Notes under the pieces: model-generated
What the model saw: only the letters and a program-made list of their open reading frames with translations
Database searches by the model: none
Told to the model about the DNA's origin: nothing
Assembly: GCA_019510485.1 (NCBI GenBank)
Contig: JAEKKI010000133.1
Coordinates: forward strand, 1 to 45,226
Length of the DNA: 45,226 nucleotides
DNA from: Catenulisporales bacterium
GTDB lineage: Bacteria; Actinomycetota; Actinomycetes; Streptomycetales; Catenulisporaceae
Direction of reading: 5' to 3'
Position numbers and translations under genes: made by a program
Shown: one piece after another, positions 10,233 through 19,536 of the stretch
How the letters are laid out: every line of letters starts with the position of its first letter
How positions within the stretch are numbered: the first letter of the stretch is position 1

Positions 10233-11546
10233 TCACGGTACCTGGGGTGCCGGGTCTTCTGACACCGATGACACAGAACGCCCGCCTTGGCGGCTGACGG
10301 TCACCACCACGAGCACTGCGACCGGCGCCAGCAGCGCCACCGCGAACCCTGCCAGCCACGAGTAGCCCAGCGTGCCGACCACCAGGCCGGCCAGCGCCGC
10401 GCCGCCGGCCGAGGAACTCTGCATCACGAAGTCGCTGGCGCCCTGCACCGACGGCCGGACCTCCACCGGCGAGGATTCGGTGAGCAGCGTCGAGCCGGCG
10501 ACCACACCGCAGGACCAGCCGATCCCCAGCAGCAGCAGCCCGACGACCATATGCGGCTTCGAACCCATCGGCGCCGTCCCGACGACCAGGCAGGAGACGG
10601 CGAGGACGGCCATCCCGGCGGACAACACCGGGATCCGGCCGATCCGGTCCACCGCGATCCCGACCAGCGGCGAGAACGCGTACATCCCCGAGATGTGCAC
10701 CGACAGCACGAGGCCGATGACCGTCACCGACATCCCGTCGGAGTTCATGTGCACCGGGGTCATGGACATCACCGAGACCATGACCGTGTGCGAGACCGCG
10801 ACGACCGCGATCGCCAGGACCGCATGCGGCGACTCGCTGATCACCGCGAAGGACTGCTTCAGCGACAGCCTCCTCGGAGCCGCGGCGTCCTCCCCGCGCA
10901 GTTCCCGCGCGATCAACAGCGGATCGGGCCGCAGCATGAGGCCCAGGATGAGCGCCGCGCCGGCCAGCGCGAACCCCGACCACAGGAAGGCCCCGGCCAG
11001 CGGCGGCAGACCCAGGACCCGGGCGGTGCCCTCGGCCGGGTGCGCGAGGTTCGGGCCGAGGATGGAGCCGATCGTCACGGCCCAGATCACCATCGACAGG
11101 GCACGTCCCCGGCGCTCGGCCGGCGCCAGGTCGGTTCCGGCGTAACGGGCTTGCAGGTTCACCGCCGAGGCCCAGCCGAACAGCGCCATGCCCAAGAGCA
11201 GGAGCCAGTAGGCGTGCAGCCGCGCGGCCGACACGATCACCAGCGTCCCGCCGATCGCGACCGAGTAGCCGAGCACGAGGCCGGGGCGGCGGCCGCGCAC
11301 GGCCATGACGCGGGACAGCGCGACGGAGGCGCCGGCCGCGCCGAGGGCGGCGAAGGTCCCGGTGAGCCCGGCGAGGGCGGCGTTCCCGGTGATCTCCTTG
11401 GCCAGCAGGGTGGACAGCGAGAACCCGGTCGAGGACCCGACCCCGCCGAGGACCTGGCTGGCGAGCAGGACCCGGACGGTGCGGCGCTGTACGGCCCGCG
11501 CGCGTGCGGGCAGGTCCACGGGTATTCGGGTGTCGGCTGCGGTCAC
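10233..11546 (-). CDS. MFS transporter, 12-helix type
   Basis: The predicted 437-residue protein has about 12 hydrophobic helices and the loop 2-3/8-9 motifs [15 protein letters not shown] and [14 protein letters not shown]. Similar transporters are found beside recA in other actinomycetes; the substrate is unknown. Start GTG 11544-11546 has no ribosome binding site, but TACCTT (11553-11558) ends 6 nt before it, so the mRNA is probably leaderless. The gene ends 41 bp upstream of the recA promoter and is on the same strand. Confidence 0.85.
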   Translation of the reverse strand: MTAADTRIPVDLPARARAVQRRTVRVLLASQVLGGVGSSTGFSLSTLLAKEITGNAALAGLTGTFAALGAAGASVALSRVMAVRGRRPGLVLGYSVAIGGTLVIVSAARLHAYWLLLLGMALFGWASAVNLQARYAGTDLAPAERRGRALSMVIWAVTIGSILGPNLAHPAEGTARVLGLPPLAGAFLWSGFALAGAALILGLMLRPDPLLIARELRGEDAAAPRRLSLKQSFAVISESPHAVLAIAVVAVSHTVMVSVMSMTPVHMNSDGMSVTVIGLVLSVHISGMYAFSPLVGIAVDRIGRIPVLSAGMAVLAVSCLVVGTAPMGSKPHMVVGLLLLGIGWSCGVVAGSTLLTESSPVEVRPSVQGASDFVMQSSSAGGAALAGLVVGTLGYSWLAGFAVALLAPVAVLVVVTVSRQGGRSVSSVSEDPAPQVP

Positions 11547-11625
11547 ATGTGGAAGGTAGCGGGGATCCTTACCGCTCCGGAAGTGGCATCCCGGTGCCGC
11601 GGGTGACGATTCCGGCCGGGCCCGG

Positions 11626-11808
11626 CTATCGGGACGACTCCCGGGCCCTGGCCACCGCGGCCCAGACGTCCTTGGTGTCGATCCCGGCGCCCAGCGCCTC
11701 CATGACGGTGCGGCCGCCGAGGTCGCTCATCACGTGGTCGCGGGCGAATGAGTCGGCCAGCGGCCCGAACTCCTCCCGCATCCGCTCCCAGAAATCCTGA
11801 AGCCGCAT
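11626..11808 (-). CDS. DUF3046 family small protein
   Basis: The predicted 60-residue protein starts at ATG 11806-11808 (MRLQDFWERM). It matches the actinobacterial DUF3046 family throughout: an FWERMREEFG start, then SFARDHVMSDLGGRTVMEAL and a C-terminal DVWAAV. This family is regularly found next to recA in actinobacteria, but its function is unknown. It has an AGGGA ribosome binding site and diverges from lhr with 55 bp between start codons. Confidence 0.9.
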   Translation of the reverse strand: MRLQDFWERMREEFGPLADSFARDHVMSDLGGRTVMEALGAGIDTKDVWAAVARARESSR

Positions 11809-11833
11809 CGTCCCTGACCGCATGGGATCAAGT

Positions 11834-11856
11834 TTGTCAGACCCCCGGGGCACTAT
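11834..11856 (+). promoter_or_regulatory. Possible PafBC-like promoter of lhr
   Basis: TTGTCAGAC (11834-11842), 8 nt, then CACTAT (11851-11856) resembles the damage promoter TTGTCRGTG-N8-TANNNT with three mismatches. The -10-like box ends 7 nt before ATG 11864, the spacing of a leaderless transcript. The correct 8-nt spacing and the DNA repair role of the gene favour the call, but the mismatches make it tentative. Confidence 0.35.
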
Positions 11857-11863
11857 GGACGGT

Positions 11864-14800
11864 ATGAGTACCTCGGCAGCTTTGGATCACTTCCACCCGG
11901 CCACCAAGGCCTGGTTCACGGCTGCCTTCGCCGACCCCACCAGCGCCCAGGCCGGCGCCTGGAGCGCGGTCGCGGCGGAGCAGAACGCGCTGGTCGTGGC
12001 CCCGACCGGCTCGGGCAAGACGCTGGCGGCGTTCCTGGCCGCCCTGGACCGCCTGGCCTTCGGGCCGCCGCCGGCCGAGCCCAAGCGGCGCTGCCGGGTC
12101 GTGTACGTCTCGCCGCTGAAGGCGCTGGCCGTGGACGTCGAGCGCAACCTGCGCGCGCCGCTGGCCGGGCTGAAGCAGGCCGCGGCGCGCCTGGGCCTGC
12201 CCGAGCCGGACGTCGAGATCGCGGTGCGCTCCGGCGACACCCCGGCCGACCAGCGCCGCAAGTTCATGACCAAGCCGGCGGACATCTTGATCACCACGCC
12301 GGAGTCGTTGTTCTTGATCCTCACCTCGGCGGCGCGCGAGTCGCTGCGCGCGGTGGAGACGGTGATCATCGACGAGGTCCACGCGGTGGCCGGGACCAAG
12401 CGGGGCTCGCACCTGGCGGTGTCGCTGGAGCGGCTGGACGCGCTGCTGGAGCGGCCGGCGCGGCGGATCGGCCTGTCGGCGACGGTGCGGCCGGCCGAGA
12501 CGGTCGCGCAGTTCCTGGGCGGGCCGCATCCCGTGAAGGTCGTGGCGCCGAAGATCGTGAAGGCCTTCGACATCAAGGTGTCGGTGCCGGTCGAGGACAT
12601 GGCCGCGCTGGACTCGGACGACGGCGAGCGGGCGGCCGCCGACCAGGCCGGGCGGCGTACGGCCTCGGTGTGGCCGCATGTCGAGGCGGCGGTGGCCGAT
12701 CTGATCGAGAAGCACCGCTCGACCATCGTGTTCACCAACTCCCGGCGGCTGGCCGAGCGGCTGACCGGCAAGCTGAACGAGGCGCACTGGGAGCGGGTCA
12801 CCGGCGAGGTCCTGCAGGAGCCGTTGAGCACGGCCGAAATCATGGCGCAGGCCGGGTCGGTGGCCGGGGCGCCGCCGGTGCTGGCCCGCGCGCACCACGG
12901 CTCGGTCTCCAAGGAGCAGCGGGCCGACATCGAGGAGGCGCTGAAGGCCGGGAACCTGCCGGCCGTGGTCGCCACGTCGAGTCTGGAGTTGGGCATCGAC
13001 ATGGGCGCCGTGGATCTGGTGGTGCAAGTCGAGTCGCCGCCGTCGGTGGCCGCCGGGCTGCAACGTGTCGGCCGGGCCGGGCACCAGGTGGGCGCCGTTT
13101 CACGCGGCGTCATCTTCCCCAAGTACCGGGGCGACCTGGTGCAGTCGGCGGTGGTGGCCGAGCGGATGGTCTCGGGCTCCATCGAGGCGCTGAAGGTGGT
13201 GCGCAACCCGCTGGACGTGCTGGCGCAGCAGATCATCGCGATGGTCGCGGTCGAGGACTGGCGGGCCGAGGACCTCATAGCCCTGATCCGCCGGGCGATG
13301 CCGTTCGCCGCGCTGCCGGACTCGGCGTACGAATCAGTGCTCGACCTGCTGTCCGGCCGCTATCCGTCGGACGAGTTCGCCGAGCTGAAGCCGCGCATCG
13401 TCTGGGACCGCGTCGAGGGCAAGCTGTCGGCGCGTCCCGGCGCGCAGCGGCTGGCGGTGACCTCCGGCGGCACCATCCCGGACCGCGGCTATTTCGGGGT
13501 CTTCCTGGCCGGGGCCGAGGCCGGTGCCAAGCGGGTCGGCGAGCTGGACGAGGAGATGGTCTACGAGTCGCGGGTCGGCGACGTGTTCACCCTGGGCTCG
13601 TCGTCCTGGCGGATCGAGGACATCACCCACGACCGCGTCCTCGTCTCCCCGGCTCCCGGCCTGCCCGGCAAGCTGCCGTTCTGGCACGGCGACGCGCTCG
13701 GCCGGCCGCTGGAGCTGGGCCGGGCGCTCGGCGGCTTCCTGCGCGAGATGGGCAAGACCGACGAGCCCACCGCCAAGGCGCGGCTTCAGGAGTCGGGGCT
13801 CGACGAGTGGGCCGCCGACAACCTGTTGTCTTATCTGCGGGAGCAGAAGCAGGCCACCGGCCGGGTGCCGGACGACCGCACCATCGTGGTCGAGCGGACC
13901 CGCGACGAGCTCGGCGACTGGAAGGTGCTGATCCACTCCCCGTTCGGGGCGCAGGTGCACGCGCCGTGGGCGCTGGCCATCGGCACCCGGCTGCGCGAGC
14001 ATTACGGCCTGGACGCGCAGGTGATGCACGCCGACGACGGCATCGTGCTGCGGCTGCCGGACACCGACGCCGCCGACCCGACCACCGAGTCGCTGGGGCT
14101 GCTGTTCGGTTCGGACGAGATCGAGGAGATCGTCACCGGGGAGATCGGCGGCTCGGCGCTGTTCGCCTCCCGGTTCCGGGAGTGCGCCGGGCGTGCGCTG
14201 CTGCTGCCGCGCACGCGCCCCGGCAAGCGCACGCCGCTGTGGCAGCAGCGGCAGCGCTCGGCGCAGCTGCTGGCGGTGGCGGCCCGGCACGCGAGCTTCC
14301 CGATCGTGCTGGAGGCCGTGCGCGAGGTGCTGCAGGACGTGTACGACGTGCCGGGGCTGATCGAGCTGTGCCGGGACATCGAGGCGCGCAAGGTGCGGAT
14401 CGTCGAGGTGGAGACCGCGCAGCCCTCGCCGTTCGCGCGCTCGCTGCTGTTCGGCTACATCGCGCAGTTCATGTACGAGGGCGACTCGCCGCTGGCCGAG
14501 CGCCGGGCCGCCGCGCTGTCGCTGGACCCGGCGCTGCTGGCCGAGCTGCTGGGGCAGACCGGGCTGCGGGATCTGCTGGATCCGGACATCCTGTTGGCGC
14601 TGGAGGAGGAGCTCCAATACCTGACGCCGACGCGGCGCGCCCGGGACGCCGAGGACGCCGCCGACCTGCTGCGTCTGCTCGGTCCGCTGTCCACCGCGGA
14701 GGCCGCGGCGCGCGGGATCGAGGCGGCGTGGCTGGTGGACCTGGAGGGCGCGCGCCGGGTCATCAGGGTGCGGATGGCCGGCGAGGAGCGCTGGGCCGCG

Positions 14801-16573
14801 ATCGAGGACGCGGGGCGGTTGCAGGACGCGTTGGGCGTGCCGCTGCCGGTGGGGATCCCGGAGGCGTTCACGGCGGTGGTGGCCGATCCGCTCGGTGATC
14901 TGGTGGCGCGCTACGCCCGCACGCACGGGCCGTTCAACGCCATCGAACCGGCGGCCCGGTTCGGGATCCCGGCTTCTTCGGTGATCGCGGCGCTGGAGCG
15001 GCTGGCGGCTGCCGGGCGGGTGCTGTCCGGCGAGTTCCGCCCGGGCGGCAGCGGCACCGAGTGGTGCGACGCCGAGGTGCTGCGCCGGGTGCGCCGCCGC
15101 ACGATGGCGGCGCTGCGCAAGGAGGCCGAGCCGGTCCCTCCGCGCTCTCTGGCCATGCTCCTCCCGGCCTGGCAGTCGGTGGGCCGGGCGGCCGCGTCGC
15201 CTTTGCGCGGCGTGGACGGCGTGCTCCGGGTGGTGGAGCAGTTGGCCGGCGCCGTGGTCCCGGCCTCTGCGCTGGAGCGGCTGATCCTGCCGGCCCGGGT
15301 CGCGGACTACTCGCCGACGATGCTGGACGAGCTGACGTCCTCCGGCGAGGTGGTGTGGGCCGGGGCGGGCTCGCTGGCCGGCGACGACGGCTGGGTGACG
15401 TTGTGTCCGGCGGAACTGGCGCCGCTGCTGCTGCCGGAGCCGTCGGAGGCACTGGATCTGGGACCGGTGCATCAGGCGATCCTTTCGTCACTCGACGAGG
15501 ACGCGGCGTTGTTCCTGCGCGGGATCGTGGCGCGGGTCGGAGACGAGCATTCGTCCGCTGATGTCCTGTCAGGGCTCTGGGATCTGCTGTGGGCCGGCTA
15601 CGTCACCAACGACACACTGGCGCCGCTGCGCGGGCTGTTGGTCTCGGGCAAGAGCGCGCACAAGACCCGACGGCCGACACCGCGCGGCCGCTACGCGCGG
15701 CTCGGCGTGTCGGGGGCGTCGGCGTCGGCGTCGGCGTCGGCGAACCAGAACGCTCAGGCCGCGATCAGCCCGTCAGCGGCCGGCCGCTGGTCCCGCCTGG
15801 CCCCCCGCCTCGCCGACCCGACCCGCCGCGCCCATGTGCTCGGCGAGGTGCTGCTGGACCGGTACGGCGTGGTGACCCGCGGATCCGTGATGAGCGAACG
15901 GATCCCGGGCGGCTACGCCGGGGTGTACTCGGTGCTGTCGGCGTACGAGGAGGCCGGCCGGGCCCGGCGCGGCTACTTCGTCGAGGGCCTGGGCGCCGCC
16001 CAGTTCGCCGCCGACGGCGCGGTGGACCGGCTGCGCTCGCTGGCGGCCGCCCTGGAGGCGTTGGAGGCGCGCGGGCAGGAGACGATCGGCGCTGGACTCG
16101 ACGAGAGCGTGCACAAGCTGCTGGGCGTCCCCCACGAGTACACGCCGCGGCGCCCGAAGAAGGACCCCGACCGCATCGGCGCCCTCGTCCTCGCCGCCAC
16201 CGACCCGGCCAACGCCTACGGCGCCGCCCTGCCCTGGCCGGCTCGCCCGGTCGGCGAGAACGGCGCCCCCGCCACCGGCCACAAGCCGGGCCGCAAGGCC
16301 GGCGCGCTGGTGGTCCTGGTCGACGGCGAGTTGGTCCTGTACGTCGAACGCGGCGGCCGGACACTGCTGTCCTGGACCGAGGACCCGGCCGTGTTGCAAC
16401 CGGCGGTGGACGCACTCGCCCTGACCGTACGCGACGGCTGGCTGGGCAAGCTGACGGTGTCGAAGACCGACGGCGAGGACGTGCTGTACGCGGGCCGCGA
16501 CTCGGCGCTGGCGCAGGCGCTGGCGGCGGCCGGGTTCCGGTCGACGCCTTCAGGACTACGGTTGCGGGGGTAG
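11864..16573 (+). CDS. lhr: Giant ATP-dependent helicase Lhr
   Basis: The predicted protein has 1569 residues from ATG 11864, the usual size of the large bacterial Lhr. Superfamily 2 helicase motifs are all present: Walker A APTGSGKT (46-53), TTPESLF, DEVH (170-173), GLSATVRP, and motif VI in QRVGRAGHQ. A winged-helix and Lhr-core region follows, then a long C-terminal part as in bacterial Lhr proteins. Lhr moves 3' to 5' on DNA and unwinds RNA-DNA hybrids, and is DNA damage inducible in mycobacteria (established knowledge). A Ser/Ala-rich linker lies around residues 1285-1300. The next gene starts 4 nt after the stop, so they are co-transcribed. Confidence 0.95.
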   Translation: MSTSAALDHFHPATKAWFTAAFADPTSAQAGAWSAVAAEQNALVVAPTGSGKTLAAFLAALDRLAFGPPPAEPKRRCRVVYVSPLKALAVDVERNLRAPLAGLKQAAARLGLPEPDVEIAVRSGDTPADQRRKFMTKPADILITTPESLFLILTSAARESLRAVETVIIDEVHAVAGTKRGSHLAVSLERLDALLERPARRIGLSATVRPAETVAQFLGGPHPVKVVAPKIVKAFDIKVSVPVEDMAALDSDDGERAAADQAGRRTASVWPHVEAAVADLIEKHRSTIVFTNSRRLAERLTGKLNEAHWERVTGEVLQEPLSTAEIMAQAGSVAGAPPVLARAHHGSVSKEQRADIEEALKAGNLPAVVATSSLELGIDMGAVDLVVQVESPPSVAAGLQRVGRAGHQVGAVSRGVIFPKYRGDLVQSAVVAERMVSGSIEALKVVRNPLDVLAQQIIAMVAVEDWRAEDLIALIRRAMPFAALPDSAYESVLDLLSGRYPSDEFAELKPRIVWDRVEGKLSARPGAQRLAVTSGGTIPDRGYFGVFLAGAEAGAKRVGELDEEMVYESRVGDVFTLGSSSWRIEDITHDRVLVSPAPGLPGKLPFWHGDALGRPLELGRALGGFLREMGKTDEPTAKARLQESGLDEWAADNLLSYLREQKQATGRVPDDRTIVVERTRDELGDWKVLIHSPFGAQVHAPWALAIGTRLREHYGLDAQVMHADDGIVLRLPDTDAADPTTESLGLLFGSDEIEEIVTGEIGGSALFASRFRECAGRALLLPRTRPGKRTPLWQQRQRSAQLLAVAARHASFPIVLEAVREVLQDVYDVPGLIELCRDIEARKVRIVEVETAQPSPFARSLLFGYIAQFMYEGDSPLAERRAAALSLDPALLAELLGQTGLRDLLDPDILLALEEELQYLTPTRRARDAEDAADLLRLLGPLSTAEAAARGIEAAWLVDLEGARRVIRVRMAGEERWAAIEDAGRLQDALGVPLPVGIPEAFTAVVADPLGDLVARYARTHGPFNAIEPAARFGIPASSVIAALERLAAAGRVLSGEFRPGGSGTEWCDAEVLRRVRRRTMAALRKEAEPVPPRSLAMLLPAWQSVGRAAASPLRGVDGVLRVVEQLAGAVVPASALERLILPARVADYSPTMLDELTSSGEVVWAGAGSLAGDDGWVTLCPAELAPLLLPEPSEALDLGPVHQAILSSLDEDAALFLRGIVARVGDEHSSADVLSGLWDLLWAGYVTNDTLAPLRGLLVSGKSAHKTRRPTPRGRYARLGVSGASASASASANQNAQAAISPSAAGRWSRLAPRLADPTRRAHVLGEVLLDRYGVVTRGSVMSERIPGGYAGVYSVLSAYEEAGRARRGYFVEGLGAAQFAADGAVDRLRSLAAALEALEARGQETIGAGLDESVHKLLGVPHEYTPRRPKKDPDRIGALVLAATDPANAYGAALPWPARPVGENGAPATGHKPGRKAGALVVLVDGELVLYVERGGRTLLSWTEDPAVLQPAVDALALTVRDGWLGKLTVSKTDGEDVLYAGRDSALAQALAAAGFRSTPSGLRLRG

Positions 16574-16576
16574 CGC

Positions 16577-16864
16577 GTGCAGGTATCCGACCGCCTGGCG
16601 GCGTATGTACGGCGCACGTTCGCCGATCAGGACGCGAACACGCTGCTCGACGCGCTAGACCAGTTCGACGCGACGATCTTCGGCCTGCAAGATCCCGAGC
16701 GATGTGCCCTCGCGATCGTGCTCCTGGTGCAGCAGGGAATCACCCCGCAAGACGCCTTCCGCCTCGCCCGAACTGACTGGCGCGACCTGCTGATGGCCGC
16801 CGAACTCGCCTACGGAAACTGGCCGACCCGCGTCGCCGACCTCCTGACCGACTCGCCGGACTAG
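16577..16864 (+). CDS. Conserved-looking hypothetical protein downstream of lhr
   Basis: The predicted 95-residue soluble protein starts at GTG 16577 with a GGGGG ribosome binding site in the lhr 3' end. It is acidic and mostly helical in appearance, with DANTLLDALDQFDATIFGL and a C-terminal DWRDLLMAAELAYGNWP. No catalytic motif is visible and I do not recognise the family. Its tight spacing after lhr suggests a linked role or at least linked expression. Confidence 0.65.
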   Translation: MQVSDRLAAYVRRTFADQDANTLLDALDQFDATIFGLQDPERCALAIVLLVQQGITPQDAFRLARTDWRDLLMAAELAYGNWPTRVADLLTDSPD

Positions 16865-16978
16865 GCCGTTCCAGTGACAGCTCGACAACCCCGGAGGCCA
16901 CTTTTCACGTCCTCCATATAAGCAGTCACCGTGGAGCGCGGCAGCGAATCGCGAAGCGAAGCAGAGTCAACGAGACGG

Positions 16979-17746
16979 CTACCCGAACTGGTCATAGCCC
17001 ATCTTCGCCACCATCGCCACCACCACGACCAGCAACACCGCGCGCACGAACCCGGCCCCCCGCTTGAGCGCCAGCCGCGAACCGAGCCGCGCGCCCACGA
17101 TGTTGCACACAGCCATACCGGCACCGAGCAGCCACATCACGTGCCCTTCGTACGCGAACACCAGCAACGCGCCGAGGTTGGTGCCGGTGTTGACCACCTT
17201 TGCCATCGCCGAGCTGGCGACGAACTCGCTGAACAGGCCGATGGTGAAGCAGATGATCAGGAACGTGCCCGTGCCCGGCCCGAAGATGCCGTCGTAGAAC
17301 CCGATGACAGCGCCGGCCAGCAGCGTGGTGGTCACGCGGCGGCGCCGTGACACGTCAGCAGCCCCGGGCTCGGCGCCGAAGGCGGGGCGGAACGCCACGA
17401 ACAACGCGACCGCCGTCAGCAGCACCATGACGACCGGCCGGAACACGCGGGTCGGCAGCACCGAAGCCGATACCGCGCCCAGCCCCGCACACACCACGGC
17501 CAGCGCGGCGGCAGGCAACACGACGCGTCGGTCGACCGGAGTGCGGCGGCTGTAGGTGACGGCCGCGGTGCTGGTACCGGATATGCCGACCAGCTTGTTG
17601 GTGCCGAGCGCAGTGGCCGCCGGCATCGCCGGGAACGCCACCAGCAACGTCGGCAGCAGGATCAGGCCGCCCCCGCCCACGATCGCGTCCACTCCCCCGG
17701 CTCCCGCCGCAGCCGCGAACAGGCTCGCCCCGTGCGTGATGTCCAT
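16979..17746 (-). CDS. TSUP family permease (TauE/SafE-like)
   Basis: The predicted 255-residue membrane protein has the two-fold TSUP pattern: GAGGVDAIVGGGG and ALGTNKL in the first half, GFYDGIFGPGTGTF and VNTGTNLGALLVF in the second, and about eight hydrophobic helices. TSUP proteins move sulfite, sulfonates, sulfur-containing organics or similar anions across the cytoplasmic membrane; the substrate here is unknown. ATG 17744-17746 is preceded by TAAGGT (17754-17759) with a 7-nt gap, so the transcript is probably leaderless. The -10 box directly abuts the 152-bp repeat array that fills the upstream region. Confidence 0.88.
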   Translation of the reverse strand: MDITHGASLFAAAAGAGGVDAIVGGGGLILLPTLLVAFPAMPAATALGTNKLVGISGTSTAAVTYSRRTPVDRRVVLPAAALAVVCAGLGAVSASVLPTRVFRPVVMVLLTAVALFVAFRPAFGAEPGAADVSRRRRVTTTLLAGAVIGFYDGIFGPGTGTFLIICFTIGLFSEFVASSAMAKVVNTGTNLGALLVFAYEGHVMWLLGAGMAVCNIVGARLGSRLALKRGAGFVRAVLLVVVVAMVAKMGYDQFG

Positions 17747-17759
17747 GCCGGGGACCTTA

Positions 17760-18290
17760 ACGATCGCGGATCACATCGCGATCACGCCCAAGGCCTGCGG
17801 CATACGCGCTGTGCGGCCCACCGAGCGCGCGACCGCCGGTCGCACCACGACCACACCCCAGGCGGCCGACTACCGAGCAGCGCACGCCTACGTCAGAGGT
17901 CATACTCGGCAACGACCGCGGGTCGCACCGCGATCACGCCCGAAGCGTGCGGCATACGGGGTGTGCGGCCCACCGAGCGCGCGATCGCCGGTCGCACCGC
18001 AACCACACCCGAGGCGGCCGACTACCGAGCAGCGCGCTCCTGCGTTCAGAGGTCGTCGGCAACGACCGCGGGTCACAGCGCCATCACGCCCGAAGCGTGC
18101 GGCATACGGGGTGTGCGGCCCACCGAGCGCACGGTCGCTGGTCACACGGCAACCACGCCCGAGGCGACCGACTACCGAGCAGCGCACGCCTACGTCAGAG
18201 GTCGTACTCGGCAACGACCGCGGGTCGCACCGCGATCCCGCCCAAAGCGTGCCGACCTACCGAGCGGCCTGCGTCCCTACTCGGAAACAC
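17760..18290. repeat. Tandem array of about 152-bp repeats, 3 full copies plus a deleted fourth
   Basis: Copies begin at 17760, 17912, 18062 and 18214 (periods 152, 150 and 152). Each starts with ACGAYCGCGG, contains GTGCGGCCCACCGAGCGC and GACTACCGAGCAGCGC, and ends CTCGGCA or similar. Copies 2 and 3 are the most alike; copy 1 differs more. Copy 4 lacks the middle and joins AAAGCGTGC to a GACCTACCGAGC-type end. Each unit is itself built of two related halves, both beginning near GGTCRCACNGC. Small hairpins recur, for example CGACC-GCG-GGTCG at copy 2 start and GCGACC-GCC-GGTCGC in copy 1. Two periods are not multiples of three and the frames shift between copies, so the array is probably non-coding. 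It fills the whole gap between the HEPN stop and the TSUP promoter. Confidence 0.9.
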
Positions 18291-18293
18291 CCC

Positions 18294-18824
18294 TCAGCTA
18301 GCCGCCTGGTCCCCCGAGCCGAGCGGCAACCCGTCCTGGAACGGCAACCCCAGCAGCTGCGCGACCACCCCGAGGTACACCTCGGCCTCGCGCGCGAGCT
18401 CCGCGGCCTCGGCGTCGGTGACCGCGTTCGGCAGTCCGGCCTGTGCCGCGGCCCGGCGGGTGGCGCCGGAGGCGAAGTACGCGGCCCAGTCGGCCAGCTC
18501 CGGGGCCTCGCGGTACAGCAGGTCCCAGACGCTGCGCGGGCGGCGCCGGGTCGGGGCGGCCGGCACGGCGCGCGCGGTGACCACGGCCGCCGAGGCGTGC
18601 AGTGCGGCCATGTGCGCGCCGCAGTAGCGGTCGTAGGGGTGCGAGGACGTGACGGCCTCTGCCAGTTCGTGCACGGCCTGGTCGAACAGGTCGCGGGCCG
18701 AGCGCGACGCCGGTCCCCGCCGGTGGCCGCCCGAGCCCAGCGGAGGCAGCGGCGGCGGGTGCGCCCGGGAACCGGCTATCGGTCCGGTGTCCGCGCTTTT
18801 GAGCATCTTCGTCGCTGCGGGCAT
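18294..18824 (-). CDS. SAV_6107-type HEPN domain protein
   Basis: The predicted 176-residue protein starts at ATG 18822-18824 (MPAATKMLK), chosen for its GGGGGAA ribosome binding site; in-frame ATG 18866 is an alternative. After a Pro/Gly-rich stretch (about 20-40) comes a helical HEPN domain with RYCGAH at 66-71, which fits the R-phi-x3-H active-site motif of HEPN ribonucleases. RPRSVWDLLYREAPELADWAAYF and the VTDAEA region recall the SAV_6107 family of Streptomyces and relatives. HEPN proteins are often RNases of toxin, antiphage or stress systems; activity here is inferred. A PafBC-like promoter precedes it and DUF6504 lies directly upstream on the same strand. Confidence 0.8.
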   Translation of the reverse strand: MPAATKMLKSADTGPIAGSRAHPPPLPPLGSGGHRRGPASRSARDLFDQAVHELAEAVTSSHPYDRYCGAHMAALHASAAVVTARAVPAAPTRRRPRSVWDLLYREAPELADWAAYFASGATRRAAAQAGLPNAVTDAEAAELAREAEVYLGVVAQLLGLPFQDGLPLGSGDQAAS

Positions 18825-18875
18825 GGTTCCCCCAATCACTGATGACATGTCGGACACTCGCAGCATGTCTCTTCC

Positions 18876-18910
18876 ACAGTGACAGGCCCCACTGACAAAA
18901 AACACGTGTT
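18876..18910 (-). promoter_or_regulatory. Probable damage-type promoter of the HEPN gene
   Basis: On the minus strand TTGTCAGTG (18890-18898), 8 nt and CACTGT (18876-18881) match the PafBC/RecA-NDp consensus except for the first base of the -10. The -35-like nonamer is identical to that of recA in this window. Immediately upstream lies the perfect 10-bp palindrome AACACGTGTT (18901-18910), which partly resembles a LexA half-site pair (AAC-ACGT-GTT). The leader to ATG 18824 is about 45 nt. Confidence 0.65.
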
Positions 18911-19009
18911 CACGCGCTGAAATCCCCATGAACCGCTCCGATGTCAGCCGGTGGCCGGGTCCTGGTCAGTTCGCGGTCGTCTCACGGTCAGCTCACCGCC
19001 GGCTCGCGA

Positions 19010-19417
19010 TTAGTTCTCCGGGAACTTCAGCACCCGGCCCACCTGTCGCGGCAGCGGGCTCAGCGACTCGGCGACCAGCAGCCAGCCGCCGCCGGTGACG
19101 TCGTGGCAGAGCTGGAACACCTCGACCTCGCCGTCCCGCCCGACACTGGCGCGCACGCTCCACAGCTCGCGCTCCACCTCCCGGTCCCGGCCGAAGACCA
19201 GCGTCTCGAAAGTGCCCAGACGGCGGTCGGTACGCAGCAGCACGGAAGGGATCTCACCGCCGTCCGCACCGACCTGGATCCAGTGCGAAAGGACCTGACG
19301 CACGCGGTACAGCTTGCCGCGCCAGATGAAATGCGCCGGCTCACCGTGCCGTCGCAACACGTCGATCTGCTCGTCGTCCTCGGTGCTCACAGCGGCACCC
19401 ATCCCATTCGCACTCAT
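19010..19417 (-). CDS. DUF6504 family protein
   Basis: The predicted 135-residue protein starts at ATG 19415-19417 with a GGAGG site 6 nt before it. The core reads HFIWRGKLYRVRQVL, then RELWSVRA, VFQLCHDVTGGGWLL and a C-terminal LPRQVGRVLKFPEN, as in DUF6504. As I recall, this domain occurs at the C-terminus of, or beside, Y-family (ImuB-like) polymerases in actinobacteria, which suggests a link to translesion synthesis; no polymerase gene is present here. A LexA-type box lies 120 bp upstream. The HEPN gene follows 185 bp downstream with its own promoter. Confidence 0.8.
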   Translation of the reverse strand: MSANGMGAAVSTEDDEQIDVLRRHGEPAHFIWRGKLYRVRQVLSHWIQVGADGGEIPSVLLRTDRRLGTFETLVFGRDREVERELWSVRASVGRDGEVEVFQLCHDVTGGGWLLVAESLSPLPRQVGRVLKFPEN

Positions 19418-19536
19418 CGCAGCCTCCATAACCGCCGCCCCTAGTGTCCGAACGCCCGGACCGACCACGGCGGACCACGGGCTTCCCCTCCCGCGAACCG
19501 CCGGCGGGGGCGGCCGATCCGGGCGTCGGACCCATC

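Noticed and set aside
12670-14898. Long plus-strand frame of 742 codons inside lhr
   Set aside because: It is Arg/Gly/Ala-rich with no family match and lies fully inside lhr in another frame; long shadows are normal at this GC content.
17900-18214. Short minus-strand frame across the 152-bp repeats
   Set aside because: The repeat period is not a constant multiple of three, so the frame breaks between copies, and there is no ribosome binding site or family match.
17760-18290. CRISPR array
   Set aside because: Repeats are about 152 bp and contiguous without unique spacers, and no cas genes are present.
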